Assembly: GCF_024199925.1 (NCBI RefSeq)
Contig: NZ_JANADR010000001.1
Span: 1,240,001-1,304,000, forward strand
Length of the DNA stretch: 64,000 nt
Direction of reading: 5' to 3'
Origin: Bradyrhizobium sp. CCGUVB1N3
GTDB lineage: Bacteria; Pseudomonadota; Alphaproteobacteria; Rhizobiales; Xanthobacteraceae
This document shows, piece after piece, positions 10,145 through 19,431 of this stretch. The notes below the pieces were generated by a model that was given only the letters and a program-made list of their open reading frames with translations, had not been told where the DNA came from and searched no databases. Both the position numbers and the translations under genes were made by a program. The stretch's first letter is position 1. Every line of letters begins with the position of its first letter.

Positions 10145-11746
10145 CTACTCCTTGACGTCGACACCATAGAAGTTGTGGCGTCCGAACGGCGACAGCTTGA
10201 AGTCGACAACTCGCTTGCTGACGGGCTTCAACTGCACCGCGTGCGCGATGGTGAACCACGGAGCCTGGTCCTTGAAGATCACCTGGGCCTGCGCATACAA
10301 CTTGGCCCGCTCGGCCTGATCGCTGACGGTCTTGGCCTTCACGACCAGATCGTCGAACGGCTTGTAGCAGAACTTGGCGATATTCGAACCCGATGCCGAT
10401 TGCGCCGAGTCGCAGCCCAGCAATGTGTGCAGGAAGTTGTCAGGATCGCCGTTGTCGCCGGTCCAGCCCAGCATACCCATCTGGTGCTCGCCGGCCTGCA
10501 TCCGCTTGCGGTATTCGCCCCATTCAAATGACTTGATTTCGGCCTTGACGCCGATCTTGGCGAGGTCGGCCTGCATCAGTTCGGCAATGCGCTTGGCGTT
10601 CGGATTGTAGGGGCGTTGCACCGGCATGGCCCATAGATCAGTTTCGAAACCGTTCGGAAATCCTGCGTCGGCCAGAAGCTTCTTGGCCGCCGCCGGATCA
10701 TAAGGGTCGTCCTTGACGTCGTCGTTATACGACCACATCGAGGGCGGGATGGGATTTTTGGCTGCGATGCCGGTCGACAGATAGACGGCGTCGATGATTG
10801 CCCTCTTGTCGATCGCCATGCTGATGGCCTTGCGCACGCGCACGTCGTCGAAGGGCTTCTTTTGCGTCTGGAAGGCCAGATAGCCGACGTTGAGGCCCGG
10901 CTGTTCCAGGATGGTGATGTTCGGATCTTTCTTTATCGCATCGATGTCGGCCGGGTTCGGATAAGGCATCACGTCGCATTCGCCCTTCTGGAGTTTGGCC
11001 CAGCGAACGGATGCATCCGGCGTGATCGCGTAGACGAGGTCGTCGATCTTCGCCTTTCCGCCCCAAAATCCAGGGAACGCCTTGTACCGGATCACGGCGT
11101 CCTTCTGATACTGCACCAGATAAAACGGTCCGGTGCCGATCGGATCCTGGTCGATCTTTTCGGGCGTGCCGGCCTTCAGCATTGCATCCGCATATTCCTT
11201 CGACTGGATGGCCGCGAAGGGCATCGCGAGGTCGGCGAGGAATGGGGCTTCCGGCCGATTGAGCGTCACCTTGATGGTGTAATCGTCGACCTTCTCGACC
11301 GAATTCAGCAATTTCGGCATCCCCATGTCGCCGAAATACGAATGGTTCGGACTCGTCACCTTGAAATACGGATTGTCCTCCTTCCATTGCCGCTCGATCG
11401 AGAATATGACGTCGTCGGCATTGAAGTCGCGCGTCGGCTTGAACGACTTGGACGTCGAATGCCACTTCACGCCCTTGCGCAGGTTGAAGGTATAGGTGGT
11501 GCCGTCCGGTGAGATCGTCCATTTTTCCGCGAGGGCCGGCACCACTTGCGTGCTGCCGCGCTCGAACTCGACAATGCGATTGTAGATCGGCTCATTGCCG
11601 TCGAACGACGTGCCGGTGGTGTTGACGCCGGGATAGAAGTTCTCCGGGCTGCCTTCCGAGCAGAAAACCAGGGTTTTGGCGGAAGCAGCCGAAGCCACCA
11701 CAAGCGCCGAAGCGCAGACGGCGGCGAGCAGAATTGATCTGTCCAC
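10145..11746 (-). CDS. dppA: Periplasmic dipeptide/oligopeptide-binding protein (DppA type)
   Basis: 533-aa family 5 extracellular solute-binding protein. It has a cleavable signal peptide (MDRSILLAAVCASALVVASAASAK). The mature start KTLVFCSEGSPENFYPG closely resembles DppA of enteric bacteria, as do VPALAEKWTISPDGTTYTFNLRKGVKWH, GTGPFYLVQYQKD and the C-terminal VVDFKLSPFGRHNFYGVDV, so dipeptide binding is more likely than that of longer peptides. It starts with GTG at 11746, with GGAG eight bases upstream. It is first in the operon dppABCDF on the minus strand. The 260 bp upstream (11747-12006) hold its promoter region; I see no other gene there. Confidence 0.93.
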   Translation of the reverse strand: MDRSILLAAVCASALVVASAASAKTLVFCSEGSPENFYPGVNTTGTSFDGNEPIYNRIVEFERGSTQVVPALAEKWTISPDGTTYTFNLRKGVKWHSTSKSFKPTRDFNADDVIFSIERQWKEDNPYFKVTSPNHSYFGDMGMPKLLNSVEKVDDYTIKVTLNRPEAPFLADLAMPFAAIQSKEYADAMLKAGTPEKIDQDPIGTGPFYLVQYQKDAVIRYKAFPGFWGGKAKIDDLVYAITPDASVRWAKLQKGECDVMPYPNPADIDAIKKDPNITILEQPGLNVGYLAFQTQKKPFDDVRVRKAISMAIDKRAIIDAVYLSTGIAAKNPIPPSMWSYNDDVKDDPYDPAAAKKLLADAGFPNGFETDLWAMPVQRPYNPNAKRIAELMQADLAKIGVKAEIKSFEWGEYRKRMQAGEHQMGMLGWTGDNGDPDNFLHTLLGCDSAQSASGSNIAKFCYKPFDDLVVKAKTVSDQAERAKLYAQAQVIFKDQAPWFTIAHAVQLKPVSKRVVDFKLSPFGRHNFYGVDVKE

Positions 11747-12006
11747 TGTTGGAACTCCAGGTGAATTCTTCGGCGCGGTTCAGGCTGCGCCAGAGACGCC
11801 CGAACGAGCTTGCTATCGGGTATTGCGGCTGTCAATGCGTCCTGAGTTGATGCGTCATCGGACTCCGATGCCGACGAGTTTGCGACGCCGTGTGAGGTCC
11901 GCTGATCGAAGCTCATGTCCGCAAGTCAGCCGTGAACGAGAGTGGCTTGTGGGAACGCGGCCGCGGTGCACGCGGCGTATCCAAAGGCGAGCGGCCGCGC
12001 CCCCTG

Positions 12007-12834
12007 CTAGCGCAACGGCAGCAGGTCGATCTGGCTCTGCGCCTTCTTGACGGCTGTTACGAACCAGCTCTGGCTTGGCGCCGCCTTGGCGAAGCACTGG
12101 GTCAACGCGGTCATCGCCTGGTCCTCGCGGGTCATATCGCCCCGCGGGTCCTTCTTGTTGATGGGCTTGGCCATCATCTGTTTCCAGACCTGCTCGCAGG
12201 CCGGGATCTCGGCCGTCTTCACGGCGTCGCGGACGGCGACGAAATAGACCTTGTCGCCCTGGATCGCGACCACGTCGATCTCGCTGGGCGGTCCCTTGAT
12301 GTCGCCATTGCCCCGCAAGCCCAGCACAGCGACCGCGACGCTCGCCGAAGCAGGCTTGGCGATCGGCAACTCCGCGTATTTGGCGAAGGCGGAATCCTGG
12401 ATCGCAGCATAGTAGAACTGATCCGACTTGAATGCGGCGCTGATATCCTGCGGCATGCCGTCCGCTCGGTGCTCGCCAAGCCAGTGCTTGAGCAGCGCCA
12501 TGGTCGTCACCACGGCCTCCGTCTTGTCGGCCTTGGAGGAGAAAGCCAGCCCGTCGAGATGGCCGAAGCCCGAGTCGCCCTTGTAGAGCGTGTCGACATT
12601 GGATTGCGGGTCAGCGGGAAGCCCCTTGATCGTGACCGGCCCCACCAGGCTGCGTAGCACCCCCGTAAGCTCCTTGAGCGCCGCATCCTGCTGCTTGTAG
12701 GTCTCCTCGTTCTCGGGAGCTTTGGTGAATTTTGCGATGTAGCGATCGCGCAGTTCGAGGTAGCGCTGCTCGGGCGAGGCGGCATTTGCACTCGTGACGC
12801 ATGTGAGCAAGCAGAGCAGGCTAAGCCACTTCAT
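12007..12834 (-). CDS. Secreted protein of unknown function
   Basis: 275 aa with a clear signal peptide (MKWLSLLCLLTCVTSANA, cleavage expected after ANA). The mature protein is mostly alpha-helical in appearance, with charged stretches (LELRDRYIAKFTKAPENEETYKQQDAALKEL). It has two cysteines in the C-terminal third (IPACEQVW, LTQCFAKA) that could form one disulfide in the periplasm. I do not recognise a domain. It stands alone between the dpp operon and the metNI pair, with over 150 bp on each side, so context gives no functional clue. Confidence 0.8.
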   Translation of the reverse strand: MKWLSLLCLLTCVTSANAASPEQRYLELRDRYIAKFTKAPENEETYKQQDAALKELTGVLRSLVGPVTIKGLPADPQSNVDTLYKGDSGFGHLDGLAFSSKADKTEAVVTTMALLKHWLGEHRADGMPQDISAAFKSDQFYYAAIQDSAFAKYAELPIAKPASASVAVAVLGLRGNGDIKGPPSEIDVVAIQGDKVYFVAVRDAVKTAEIPACEQVWKQMMAKPINKKDPRGDMTREDQAMTALTQCFAKAAPSQSWFVTAVKKAQSQIDLLPLR

Positions 12835-12894
12835 AGAGATCCCGCGGGTGTAAGAGCTGTTGTCAGTCTTTGTACCCGGGTTCCGCGGGAAGGT

Positions 12895-13047
12895 TCATTT
12901 CGATGCAGGCGCCCTCTCCCCGTGCCGGCGCTGGCGCCGGCCGCCGACCGCGTCGATCCGGCGCAGCATGTCGGCGGGATCGTCATAGACGCGGAAGGCG
13001 CCGGATTGGCGCAGCTCGTCCGGCCCGTAGCCGCCGCAGCTTGTTGC
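12895..13047 (-). pseudogene. Possible 3' remnant of a HAD-family hydrolase gene
   Basis: In the gap between metI and the secreted protein, one minus-strand frame reads GGYGPDELRQSGAFRVYDDPADMLRRIDAVGGR and ends in TGA at 12895. This resembles the C-terminus of a HAD phosphatase, where a GYG/AxEL..aGA segment is followed by a DDPADLL helix. No start, nucleophile DxD motif or other HAD sequence precedes it, because the frame runs straight into the end of metI. I read it as a truncated remnant left by a deletion that placed metI next to it. A chance reading frame is possible because GC-rich DNA gives long open frames. Confidence 0.4.
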
Positions 13048-13055
13048 CTTTAGCG

Positions 13056-13721
13056 TCAGCGATGCCGCAGCTTTCGGTTGACCCGCCGCGCCAGATGGTC
13101 GCCTGCGGACTGGACCGCCTGCACCAGCGCGATCAGGACGATCACGACGGCGAGCATCATCTCCGGCATGAAGCGCTGATAGCCGTAGCGGATGCCGAGG
13201 TCGCCCAGCCCGCCTCCGCCGACCGCACCGACCATCGCGGAGTAGCCAAGTAGGCTGACGACCGCGAGCGTGAGGGCGAGGACGAGGCCGGGCAGCGCCT
13301 CGGGGATCAGCACCTTGAGCACGATCTGGAGCGGCGAGGCGCCGAACGAGGACGCCGTCTCGATCAGGCCGGCATCGACCTCGCGGATTGCGGCTTCGAC
13401 GAGCCGCGCGATGAACGGCGTCGAGGCAATCGTCAGCGGCACGATCGCCGCCGTCGATCCGATCGACGTTCCCGCGACCAGCCGCGTGAACGGAATGATC
13501 GCGACGACCAGGATGATGAACGGCGTCGAGCGCGTCGCGTTGACGACCATGCCGAGCACGGCATTGACCGCGGGCGCGGCGAACAGCTCGCCTTTGCGGC
13601 TGGTCGCCAGGAACACGCCGATCGGCAGTCCGAAGACGGTGCCGAGCAGTGCGGCGACCGAGACCATGAACAGGCTCTCGAAGGTAGCCTGGACGATGAG
13701 ACTGATCATTTCAGGCGACAT
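13056..13721 (-). CDS. metI: Methionine-type ABC transporter permease
   Basis: 221-aa inner-membrane permease of the methionine uptake family. Five hydrophobic segments are visible. The family motifs NATRSTPFIILVVAIIPFTRL and EVDAGLIETASSFGASPLQIVLKVLIPEALPG (the EAA loop) are clear, as is the C-terminal VGGGGLGDLGIRYGYQRF typical of MetI. It overlaps the end of metN by 11 bp, so the two are co-translated. The substrate-binding lipoprotein MetQ, which usually follows, is missing here; only a short HAD-like remnant lies downstream. Confidence 0.93.
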   Translation of the reverse strand: MSPEMISLIVQATFESLFMVSVAALLGTVFGLPIGVFLATSRKGELFAAPAVNAVLGMVVNATRSTPFIILVVAIIPFTRLVAGTSIGSTAAIVPLTIASTPFIARLVEAAIREVDAGLIETASSFGASPLQIVLKVLIPEALPGLVLALTLAVVSLLGYSAMVGAVGGGGLGDLGIRYGYQRFMPEMMLAVVIVLIALVQAVQSAGDHLARRVNRKLRHR

Positions 13722-14832
13722 GGCCGAGACGCTCCGAAGCGAATTGATGTTGCGCGAGCCAGGCCAGCACCTGCGCCGCCGCCCCCTCCCCGCCGGGAAT
13801 CCCGATCGTCAGCGAGCCGACATGCTGGCCGCCGATCTCGTCGATGCGCGCGGCGAGCAGCCCCACGTCGATGCCGACTTCGCGCGCGAGCCGCGCGACG
13901 AGCGTGTCGCCAGCACCCGTGCCGCGCACCTGGACGCGGATCACGGCCTGCCCGCCCGCAACCGGCTGCGCCGCGAGGCGCGAGGCCAGCGACACCGGCA
14001 GGCTGTCGCCGACGACCTCGGCGATGAAGGATTGCGTGATGGGATGCTGCGGGTTGGTGAAGATGTCGGCGACGTGGCCGCGCTCGACGATGTGGCCGGC
14101 ATCGATCACGACCACCTCCTTGGCGAGCTGCCGCACCACGGACATCTCATGCGTGATCAGCACGATGGTCACACCGAGCTCGCGATTGATGTTCGCGAGC
14201 AAATCGAGGATCGCGCGCGTGGTCTGCGGATCGAGCGCCGAGGTCGCCTCGTCCGACAGCAGCACGTCGGGGCGTGTCGCGAGCGCCCGCGCAATGCCGA
14301 CGCGCTGCTTTTGGCCGCCGGAGAGCTCCGACGGATAGCGGTCGGCCTTGTCCGCGATGCCGACGAGTGCGAGCAACTCGGCGACGCGCGACTTGATCTC
14401 GGCTTTCGGCCAGCCGGCGATTTTCAGCGGCAGCGCGATGTTGTTGGCGGCGGTGCGCGAGGACAGCAGGTTGAAGTGTTGGAAGATCATGCCGATCGAG
14501 CGCTGCGCGAGCCGCAGGTTCGCCCCGGCGAGCGCGGAGATGTCGCGGCCGTCGACCACGACGCGGCCGGCGGTCGGCTTCTCCAGCCCGTTGATCAGGC
14601 GCACCAGGCTCGACTTGCCGGCGCCGGAGCGGCCGATCACGCCGGTGATCGATCCGCGCGCAATGGCGAAGTCGATGTCTTGCAATGCATGAACGCCGGG
14701 CTTGTCGCGATAGGCCGGATAGATCTTGGAGATGCCTTCGAACCGGACCATGGCGTCGGGCGCATCGCCCGGCGAAAATGTTGCCTGTGCCCCGATCGGT
14801 TCCCCGACCGCGAGCGCTTGGTGTGCATTCAT
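13711..14832 (-). CDS. metN: Methionine-type ABC transporter ATP-binding protein
   Basis: 373-aa ATPase of a D/L-methionine importer. Walker A GRSGAGKSSLVR, Q-loop FQHFNLLSSRTAANNIALPL, signature ELSGGQKQRVGIARAL and Walker B LLSDEATSALDPQTT are intact. The final 90 residues form the NIL domain that senses cytoplasmic methionine and inhibits transport. I start at the ATG at 14832 (MNAHQALAVG). In-frame ATGs at 14847 and at the inner MVRFEGISKIYP are alternatives; the N-terminal 30 residues before MVRF are not typical of the family and may be untranslated. The 220 bp upstream contain a GCTGCA-N-TGCAGC palindrome near 14935 but no riboswitch that I can recognise. Confidence 0.92.
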   Translation of the reverse strand: MNAHQALAVGEPIGAQATFSPGDAPDAMVRFEGISKIYPAYRDKPGVHALQDIDFAIARGSITGVIGRSGAGKSSLVRLINGLEKPTAGRVVVDGRDISALAGANLRLAQRSIGMIFQHFNLLSSRTAANNIALPLKIAGWPKAEIKSRVAELLALVGIADKADRYPSELSGGQKQRVGIARALATRPDVLLSDEATSALDPQTTRAILDLLANINRELGVTIVLITHEMSVVRQLAKEVVVIDAGHIVERGHVADIFTNPQHPITQSFIAEVVGDSLPVSLASRLAAQPVAGGQAVIRVQVRGTGAGDTLVARLAREVGIDVGLLAARIDEIGGQHVGSLTIGIPGGEGAAAQVLAWLAQHQFASERLGHVA

Positions 14833-15053
14833 TCGAATAACTCTCATTCGCAAGGCGTCGCCGGTTCGAGCGGCCAAGCGAGGTGGCAGCGGCGAAAAAG
14901 GCGTCAGGCGAGCGGGATTGCCGGACTGCGCGCTGCATTGCAGCACGCACAATTGCCTGATCCGGCCTGACTTGCAATCGCAGATATTCAGGCCGGGCTA
15001 GGCGAAGCTTCCCCTCTTCAGCGCGGAAGGAGAAAATTCGTCCTTGGCGTGTC

Positions 15054-16574
15054 CTAGCCTCCGCGGAGCTGCAACCACGGCAGCACGATGACGAGCAGCC
15101 CGGCAAAATAGATCAGCCCGAAGATCAGGCCAAAGCTCCAGAACTGGCCTTTGCCGATATAGCCGCTGCCGAAATACATCGGTGCCGGCCCGGTGGCGTA
15201 AGGCGAGATCACGCCCATCAGGCCCAGCGAGTACATGCAGAGCAACGCGAGCGTCGTGACCGGAAGGCCGGGGATGCCGGAGCCGACAGCCAGCACCACG
15301 GGCAGCACGGCCGCCGCGTGCGAAGTGATGCTGGAGAAGAAATAGTGGATCCAGAAGAACAGCGCGACCAGCATGAGCATCGCCGTCGACGGCGACAGCC
15401 CGGCGAGCGGCTTGGCATATTCGTTGGCGAACCATTTGATGAAGCCGATCTCGTTCAGGCCCGAGGCCAGCGTCAGCAGCGAGGTGAAATAGAAGAACAC
15501 CTCCCAGGCGCTCTTCTCGCTGACGATGTCGTTGAACTCGACGATGCCGGTGACCAGCATCAAGGAGATCACGATGAACACGACCGTCGTGGCGTTGATG
15601 AAGTTCGAGCCGAGGATGGGCAGGCTGATGTCGGGGGTCGAGCCTGTGATCCACAGGAACATCGCGAGCACGATCAGGCCCAGCATGATCCATTCGTGGC
15701 GCGACATCGGCCCCATCGTCGCCAGTTCCCTGCTGGCCCATTCGGAGATCTCGGGGCTCCGCTTCACCTCGGGACGGCAGATGGCATAGCTCAGAAGCGG
15801 CACCAGCAGCATCAGGAGGATGCCGAGCGGCGCAAAGCCGATAAACCACTGCGCCCAGCTTATGTCGATGCCTGCGGTCCTCTTGGCGATGGCGAGCGCC
15901 GCGGCGTTCGGCGCAAGCGCGGTGAAGAACAGCGAGCTCGTCACGGCGGTCGCCGCGAACGCGGTCCACATCACATAGGTGCCGATCTTGCCCGCGGTCG
16001 GGCCGGGCTCGGAGCCGTAGATGCGCGGGATGTTGCTGATGATGGGATAGACGATGCCGCCGCTGCGCGCCGTGTTCGAGGGCGTTGCCGGCGCCAGCAG
16101 GAAATCCGACATCGCGACCGCATAGCCGAGCCCGAGCGTGTTGCGCCCGAGGCTGCGTACCAGCACGAGCGCGATGCGCCGGCCAAGCTGGCTCTTGCGA
16201 TAGCCGATCGAGAACACGAATGCGCCGACGATCAGCCACACCGTGCTCTCGGCAAAGCCCGCCAGCATCCAGCGCAGCGATTTTGTCGGATCGGGATCGA
16301 TATAGCCGCTGATACCGGCGACCGTCAGGCCGATCAGGCCGACCGCTCCGACCGGCATCGATTCCAGAATGAGACCGGTGATGACGGCGGCGAATACCGC
16401 GAAATAGTGCCACTGATTGGCGTTGAGACCTGGTGGCACCGGCCACAGATAGATCGCGAGCCACACCACGAGCGGGGCGAACAGCTTCCAGCGAAATCCC
16501 TTCGCCTCTGGCGCCTTTGCGCCAACCGCCTTCGAGGCAACCGGCGTTGTGTCAACCGGCTTTGAGTCAACCAT
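15054..16574 (-). CDS. DASS-family anion transporter (dicarboxylate/citrate type)
   Basis: 506-aa inner-membrane protein of the divalent anion:Na+ symporter superfamily, related to CitT, TtdT and plant 2-oxoglutarate/malate translocators. About twelve hydrophobic segments are present. The two SNT-like motifs that bind the carboxylate can be seen: [18 protein letters not shown] near residue 170 and the [24 protein letters not shown] region in the second half. The first 25 residues are a hydrophilic, repetitive leader ([19 protein letters not shown]) encoded by imperfect DNA repeats. It is divergent from the nitrile hydratase operon, with 205 bp between them. Whether it exchanges or imports its substrate cannot be read from sequence. 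Confidence 0.9.
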   Translation of the reverse strand: MVDSKPVDTTPVASKAVGAKAPEAKGFRWKLFAPLVVWLAIYLWPVPPGLNANQWHYFAVFAAVITGLILESMPVGAVGLIGLTVAGISGYIDPDPTKSLRWMLAGFAESTVWLIVGAFVFSIGYRKSQLGRRIALVLVRSLGRNTLGLGYAVAMSDFLLAPATPSNTARSGGIVYPIISNIPRIYGSEPGPTAGKIGTYVMWTAFAATAVTSSLFFTALAPNAAALAIAKRTAGIDISWAQWFIGFAPLGILLMLLVPLLSYAICRPEVKRSPEISEWASRELATMGPMSRHEWIMLGLIVLAMFLWITGSTPDISLPILGSNFINATTVVFIVISLMLVTGIVEFNDIVSEKSAWEVFFYFTSLLTLASGLNEIGFIKWFANEYAKPLAGLSPSTAMLMLVALFFWIHYFFSSITSHAAAVLPVVLAVGSGIPGLPVTTLALLCMYSLGLMGVISPYATGPAPMYFGSGYIGKGQFWSFGLIFGLIYFAGLLVIVLPWLQLRGG

Positions 16575-16646
16575 GATGGGCTCTCCCCCTCAATTCCTGT
16601 GGCATTGTGCCGGCTCGTTGACCGAGGCTCGGCCGTCCCCGAGGGG

Positions 16647-16656
16647 CCGTATACGG
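16647..16656. promoter_or_regulatory. Palindrome CCGTATACGG in divergent promoter region
   Basis: This perfect 10-bp palindrome lies in the 205-bp gap between the DASS transporter (start 16574, minus) and nitrile hydratase alpha (start 16780, plus). Its position suits an operator controlling one or both units. The wider sequence GTATACGGATAGTCTACGA has the spacing of a GntR-type half-site pair, but that is only a guess. No regulator gene is adjacent. Confidence 0.35.
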
Positions 16657-16779
16657 ATAGTCTACGATGCGATCAATGGCCGCGCGAGGCCAGCCTACCG
16701 GCGAGGTCACAAACACGTGGCGTCATGTGCGGATCGCCGGGCCTCGACAGATGCGGACCGGTGGGCCTATCTTCCGGCC

Positions 16780-17406
16780 ATGGGCGAACACGACCACCAT
16801 CACGATCACGACCATTCGGAACTCTCCGAAACCGAGCTGCGCGTGCGCGCGCTCGAAAGCATCCTGACCGAGAAGGGCTATGTCGATCCGGCCGCGCTGG
16901 ATGCGATCATCCAGGCCTTCGAGACCAGGATCGGCCCGCACAATGGCGCGCGCGTCGTTGCCAAGGCCTGGACTGATCCGGCCTTCAAAGCGGCCCTGCT
17001 GGAGGACGGCAGCAAGGCGATCGGCACGCTCGGCCATGTCAGCCGCGTCGGCGATCACCTCGTCGTGGTCGAGAACACGCCCGAGCGCCACAACATGATC
17101 GTATGCACGCTGTGCTCCTGCTACCCCTGGGAGATGCTCGGGCTGCCGCCGGTCTGGTACAAGGCTGCGCCCTATCGCTCGCGTGCGGTGAAGGATCCTC
17201 GCGGCGTGCTCGCCGATTTCGGCGTGGCGCTGGGCAAGGACATCGAGCTCCGCGTCTGGGACTCCACGGCGGAGACGCGCTTCCTGGTGCTGCCGATGCG
17301 GCCCGAGGGCACGGAAGGCTGGAGCGAGGTACAGCTCGCGGACCTCGTGACGCGCGATTCCATGATCGGCACCGGCTTTCCGAAGACGCCGGGAGCGCCG
17401 TCATGA
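16780..17406 (+). CDS. nthA: Nitrile hydratase alpha subunit, cobalt type
   Basis: 208-aa subunit that carries the metal centre converting nitriles to amides. The metal-binding motif [10 protein letters not shown] is intact, with Cys109, Cys112 and Cys114. Threonine rather than serine after the first Cys marks the Co(III) class, and two of the cysteines are oxidised in the mature enzyme. Its length fits the family. The start is ATG at 16780; upstream frame extension to 16549 has no coding character. The N-terminus [14 protein letters not shown] has six His in the first twelve residues, which may help capture cobalt. The stop overlaps the beta-subunit start as ATGA, giving a coupled alpha-beta-accessory operon. 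No amidase gene lies next to it. Confidence 0.95.
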   Translation: MGEHDHHHDHDHSELSETELRVRALESILTEKGYVDPAALDAIIQAFETRIGPHNGARVVAKAWTDPAFKAALLEDGSKAIGTLGHVSRVGDHLVVVENTPERHNMIVCTLCSCYPWEMLGLPPVWYKAAPYRSRAVKDPRGVLADFGVALGKDIELRVWDSTAETRFLVLPMRPEGTEGWSEVQLADLVTRDSMIGTGFPKTPGAPS

Positions 17407-18062
17407 ACGGCGTGCACGACATGGGCGGCATGGACGGGTTCGGTAAGGTCGAGCCCGAGCCGAACGAGCCGACGTTCCACGCGGACTGGGAAGCCCGCGT
17501 CCTGGCCATGGTGCGCGCGATGGGCGGCGCCGGCGCCTTCAACATCGACACCTCGCGCTTCTATCGCGAGACGCTGCCGCCGCACGTCTATCTCTCGAGC
17601 TCCTATTATCAGAAGTGGTTTTTGGGGCTCGAGGAGATGCTGCTCGACAAGGGCTACATCGCCAAGGAGGACGTCGCGGCCGGCCATGCGGTGACGCCGG
17701 CAAAGCCGCTCAGGAACGGCAAGTTCGAGGTCGACGATCTCGAGCGGATCATGGTGCGCGGCAAGTTTGCCCGCCCTGCCCCGGCGCCGGCCCGCTTCAG
17801 GATCGGCGATCGCGTGCGCGCGAAGAACATTCATCCGGCGACGCATACGCGGCTGCCGCGCTATGTGCGCGGCCATGTCGGCGTGGTCGAGCGCAACCAT
17901 GGCTGCCAGGTGTTTCCGGATTCGGCTGCGATGGAGCTGGGCGAGAATCCGCAATGGCTCTACACGGTGGTGTTCGAGGGGCGTGATCTCTGGGGCGCGG
18001 ATGGCGATCCGACCTCGAAGATCTCCATCGATGCGTTCGAGCCCTATCTGGACCCCGCGTGA
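17403..18062 (+). CDS. nthB: Nitrile hydratase beta subunit
   Basis: 219-aa partner of the alpha subunit. The opening [16 protein letters not shown] is the classical start of this family. An N-terminal helical domain ([22 protein letters not shown]) is followed by a C-terminal SH3-like barrel ([43 protein letters not shown]). Conserved arginines in PRYVRGHVG are known to contact the oxidised cysteines of the alpha subunit. The ATG overlaps the alpha stop by 4 bp and the TGA shares a base with the next start. Confidence 0.95.
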   Translation: MNGVHDMGGMDGFGKVEPEPNEPTFHADWEARVLAMVRAMGGAGAFNIDTSRFYRETLPPHVYLSSSYYQKWFLGLEEMLLDKGYIAKEDVAAGHAVTPAKPLRNGKFEVDDLERIMVRGKFARPAPAPARFRIGDRVRAKNIHPATHTRLPRYVRGHVGVVERNHGCQVFPDSAAMELGENPQWLYTVVFEGRDLWGADGDPTSKISIDAFEPYLDPA

Positions 18063-18439
18063 TGAGCACCGCTGCTGCCGCGAGAGCGACCGCGGCCGTC
18101 CCGAGCATTCCCCGCGATGACGACGGTCCGGTGTTCCGCGCGCCCTGGGAGGCGCAGGCCTTCGCGATGGCGCTGACGTTGCACGAGCGCGGCGTCTTCA
18201 CCTGGAGCGAATGGGCCTCAGCGCTCGCCGAGGAGATCAAGCGTGCCCAGGCCGCAGGCGATCCCGACACCGGCGAGACCTACTATCTGCACTGGCTCGC
18301 CACGCTGGAAAGGCTCGTCGCCAGCAAGGGCGTCACCTCTTCGGAAGCCCTGCACCGCTACCGCGACGCCTGGGACCACGCCGCCGACCGCACCCCGCAC
18401 GGCCAGCCGATCGTGCTGGGGCCGGAGGATTTTGGCTAG
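18062..18439 (+). CDS. Nitrile hydratase accessory/activator protein (P14K-like)
   Basis: 125-aa protein homologous to the N-terminal half of nitrile hydratase beta subunits (FRAPWEAQAFAMALTLHERGVFTWSEWASALAEEIKRA, YYLHWLATLERLVASKG). In cobalt-type systems such proteins are metallochaperones that bring cobalt and promote oxidation of the active-site cysteines by exchange of alpha subunits. I use the ATG at 18062, which overlaps the beta stop (TGATG); a GTG three bases earlier is equally possible. It ends the operon, before a REP-like palindrome. Confidence 0.9.
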   Translation: MSTAAAARATAAVPSIPRDDDGPVFRAPWEAQAFAMALTLHERGVFTWSEWASALAEEIKRAQAAGDPDTGETYYLHWLATLERLVASKGVTSSEALHRYRDAWDHAADRTPHGQPIVLGPEDFG

Positions 18440-18455
18440 TCGCCCCAATCCACAC

Positions 18456-18576
18456 TGTCATTCCCCGCGAAAGCGGGGAATCGAGTACGCCGCGGATTCT
18501 CCGTAACCTCGCACCGTCTCTGGAATACTGGATCGTCCGCCCCAGTGCGCAATTGCGCACAAGGCGGACGATGACA
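18456..18576. repeat. REP-like palindromic element between convergent genes
   Basis: The element is bounded by TGTCAT and ATGACA. It contains hairpin TTCCCCGC-GAAA-GCGGGGAA (18461-18480) and a second, larger hairpin with arms TCGTCCGCC (18533-18541) and GGCGGACGA (18563-18571) around the perfect palindrome GTGCGCAATTGCGCAC (18545-18560). It separates the nitrile hydratase operon (plus) from queC (minus) and could end transcription from both sides. The GTGCGCAA..TTGCGCAC core recurs in altered form at 34310-34410. Confidence 0.75.
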
Positions 18577-18591
18577 CCTGAGATTGACGCT

Positions 18592-19305
18592 CTACTTGCG
18601 CGCCACGTACTCCGCCCATCCCTTCGCCCGCAGGCTGCACGCCGGACACTCGCCGCAGCCGTAACCCCAGTCATGCTGCGCGCCGCGTTCGCCGAGATAG
18701 CAGGTGTGGGACTGTGCGCGGATGAGATCGACGAGACCGTCCCCGCCAAGCTCATGCGCGAGCTGCCAGGTCGCCGCCTTGTCGATCCACATCAGCGGGG
18801 TATGAAGCTCGAACTTGCGCGCCATGCCGAGCGAGAGTGCGCTCTGCATCGCGCGGATGGTCTCGTCGCGGCAATCGGGATAACCGGAATAGTCGGTCTC
18901 GCACATGCCGCCGACGATCTCTGTGATGCCGCGCCTGTAGGCGAGCGTGGCAGCAAAGGTCAGGAACACGAGGTTGCGGCCGGGCACGAACGTGTTGGGC
19001 AGGCCGTCGGCGCCCATCGCGATCGCGACGTCGCGTGTCAGCGCCGTCTCGGACATCGCAGCCAGCGTCGGGATCGAGAGCGTGTGGCTCTCACCCAGCT
19101 TGGCCGCCCAATCGGGACGCAAGCGCTTCAGGCCATTGACGAGCCGCTCGCGGCAGGCAAGCTCGATGGCATGACGCTGCCCATAGTCGAAGCCGAGCGT
19201 CTCCACCCGCGCAAAGCGGCGCAGGGCCCAGGCAAGGCAGGTGGTGGAATCCTGGCCACCGGAGAACAGCACCAGGGCGGTTTCGGACGAATAGTGTTCG
19301 CTCAT
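18592..19305 (-). CDS. queC: 7-cyano-7-deazaguanine synthase (QueC)
   Basis: 237-aa ATP-dependent enzyme that converts 7-carboxy-7-deazaguanine to preQ0 in queuosine biosynthesis. The PP-loop [14 protein letters not shown] is near the N-terminus. Other family motifs are [26 protein letters not shown] and [12 protein letters not shown]. Zinc-binding cysteines lie at the C-terminus ([10 protein letters not shown]..., [16 protein letters not shown]). It is a single gene here with no other queuosine genes in view, and convergent with the nitrile hydratase operon. Confidence 0.95.
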   Translation of the reverse strand: MSEHYSSETALVLFSGGQDSTTCLAWALRRFARVETLGFDYGQRHAIELACRERLVNGLKRLRPDWAAKLGESHTLSIPTLAAMSETALTRDVAIAMGADGLPNTFVPGRNLVFLTFAATLAYRRGITEIVGGMCETDYSGYPDCRDETIRAMQSALSLGMARKFELHTPLMWIDKAATWQLAHELGGDGLVDLIRAQSHTCYLGERGAQHDWGYGCGECPACSLRAKGWAEYVARK

Positions 19306-19431
19306 GGCCGCGATTTAGCACCGCGTGCCCGCGCCGCCAATCGGTGGAAATCGGCTCATTTCACGGCGTTGTGCTGGGAACGGTTGGCCGCTTGCGGCAT
19401 AAAGCGACACCTTAAGGAGAATTGGCCCGCA

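Noticed and set aside
14833..15053. Possible SAM riboswitch upstream of metN
   Set aside because: I could not match the region to a SAM-II or other known SAM aptamer core; only a short GCTGCA-N-TGCAGC palindrome is present. A covariance-model search would decide.
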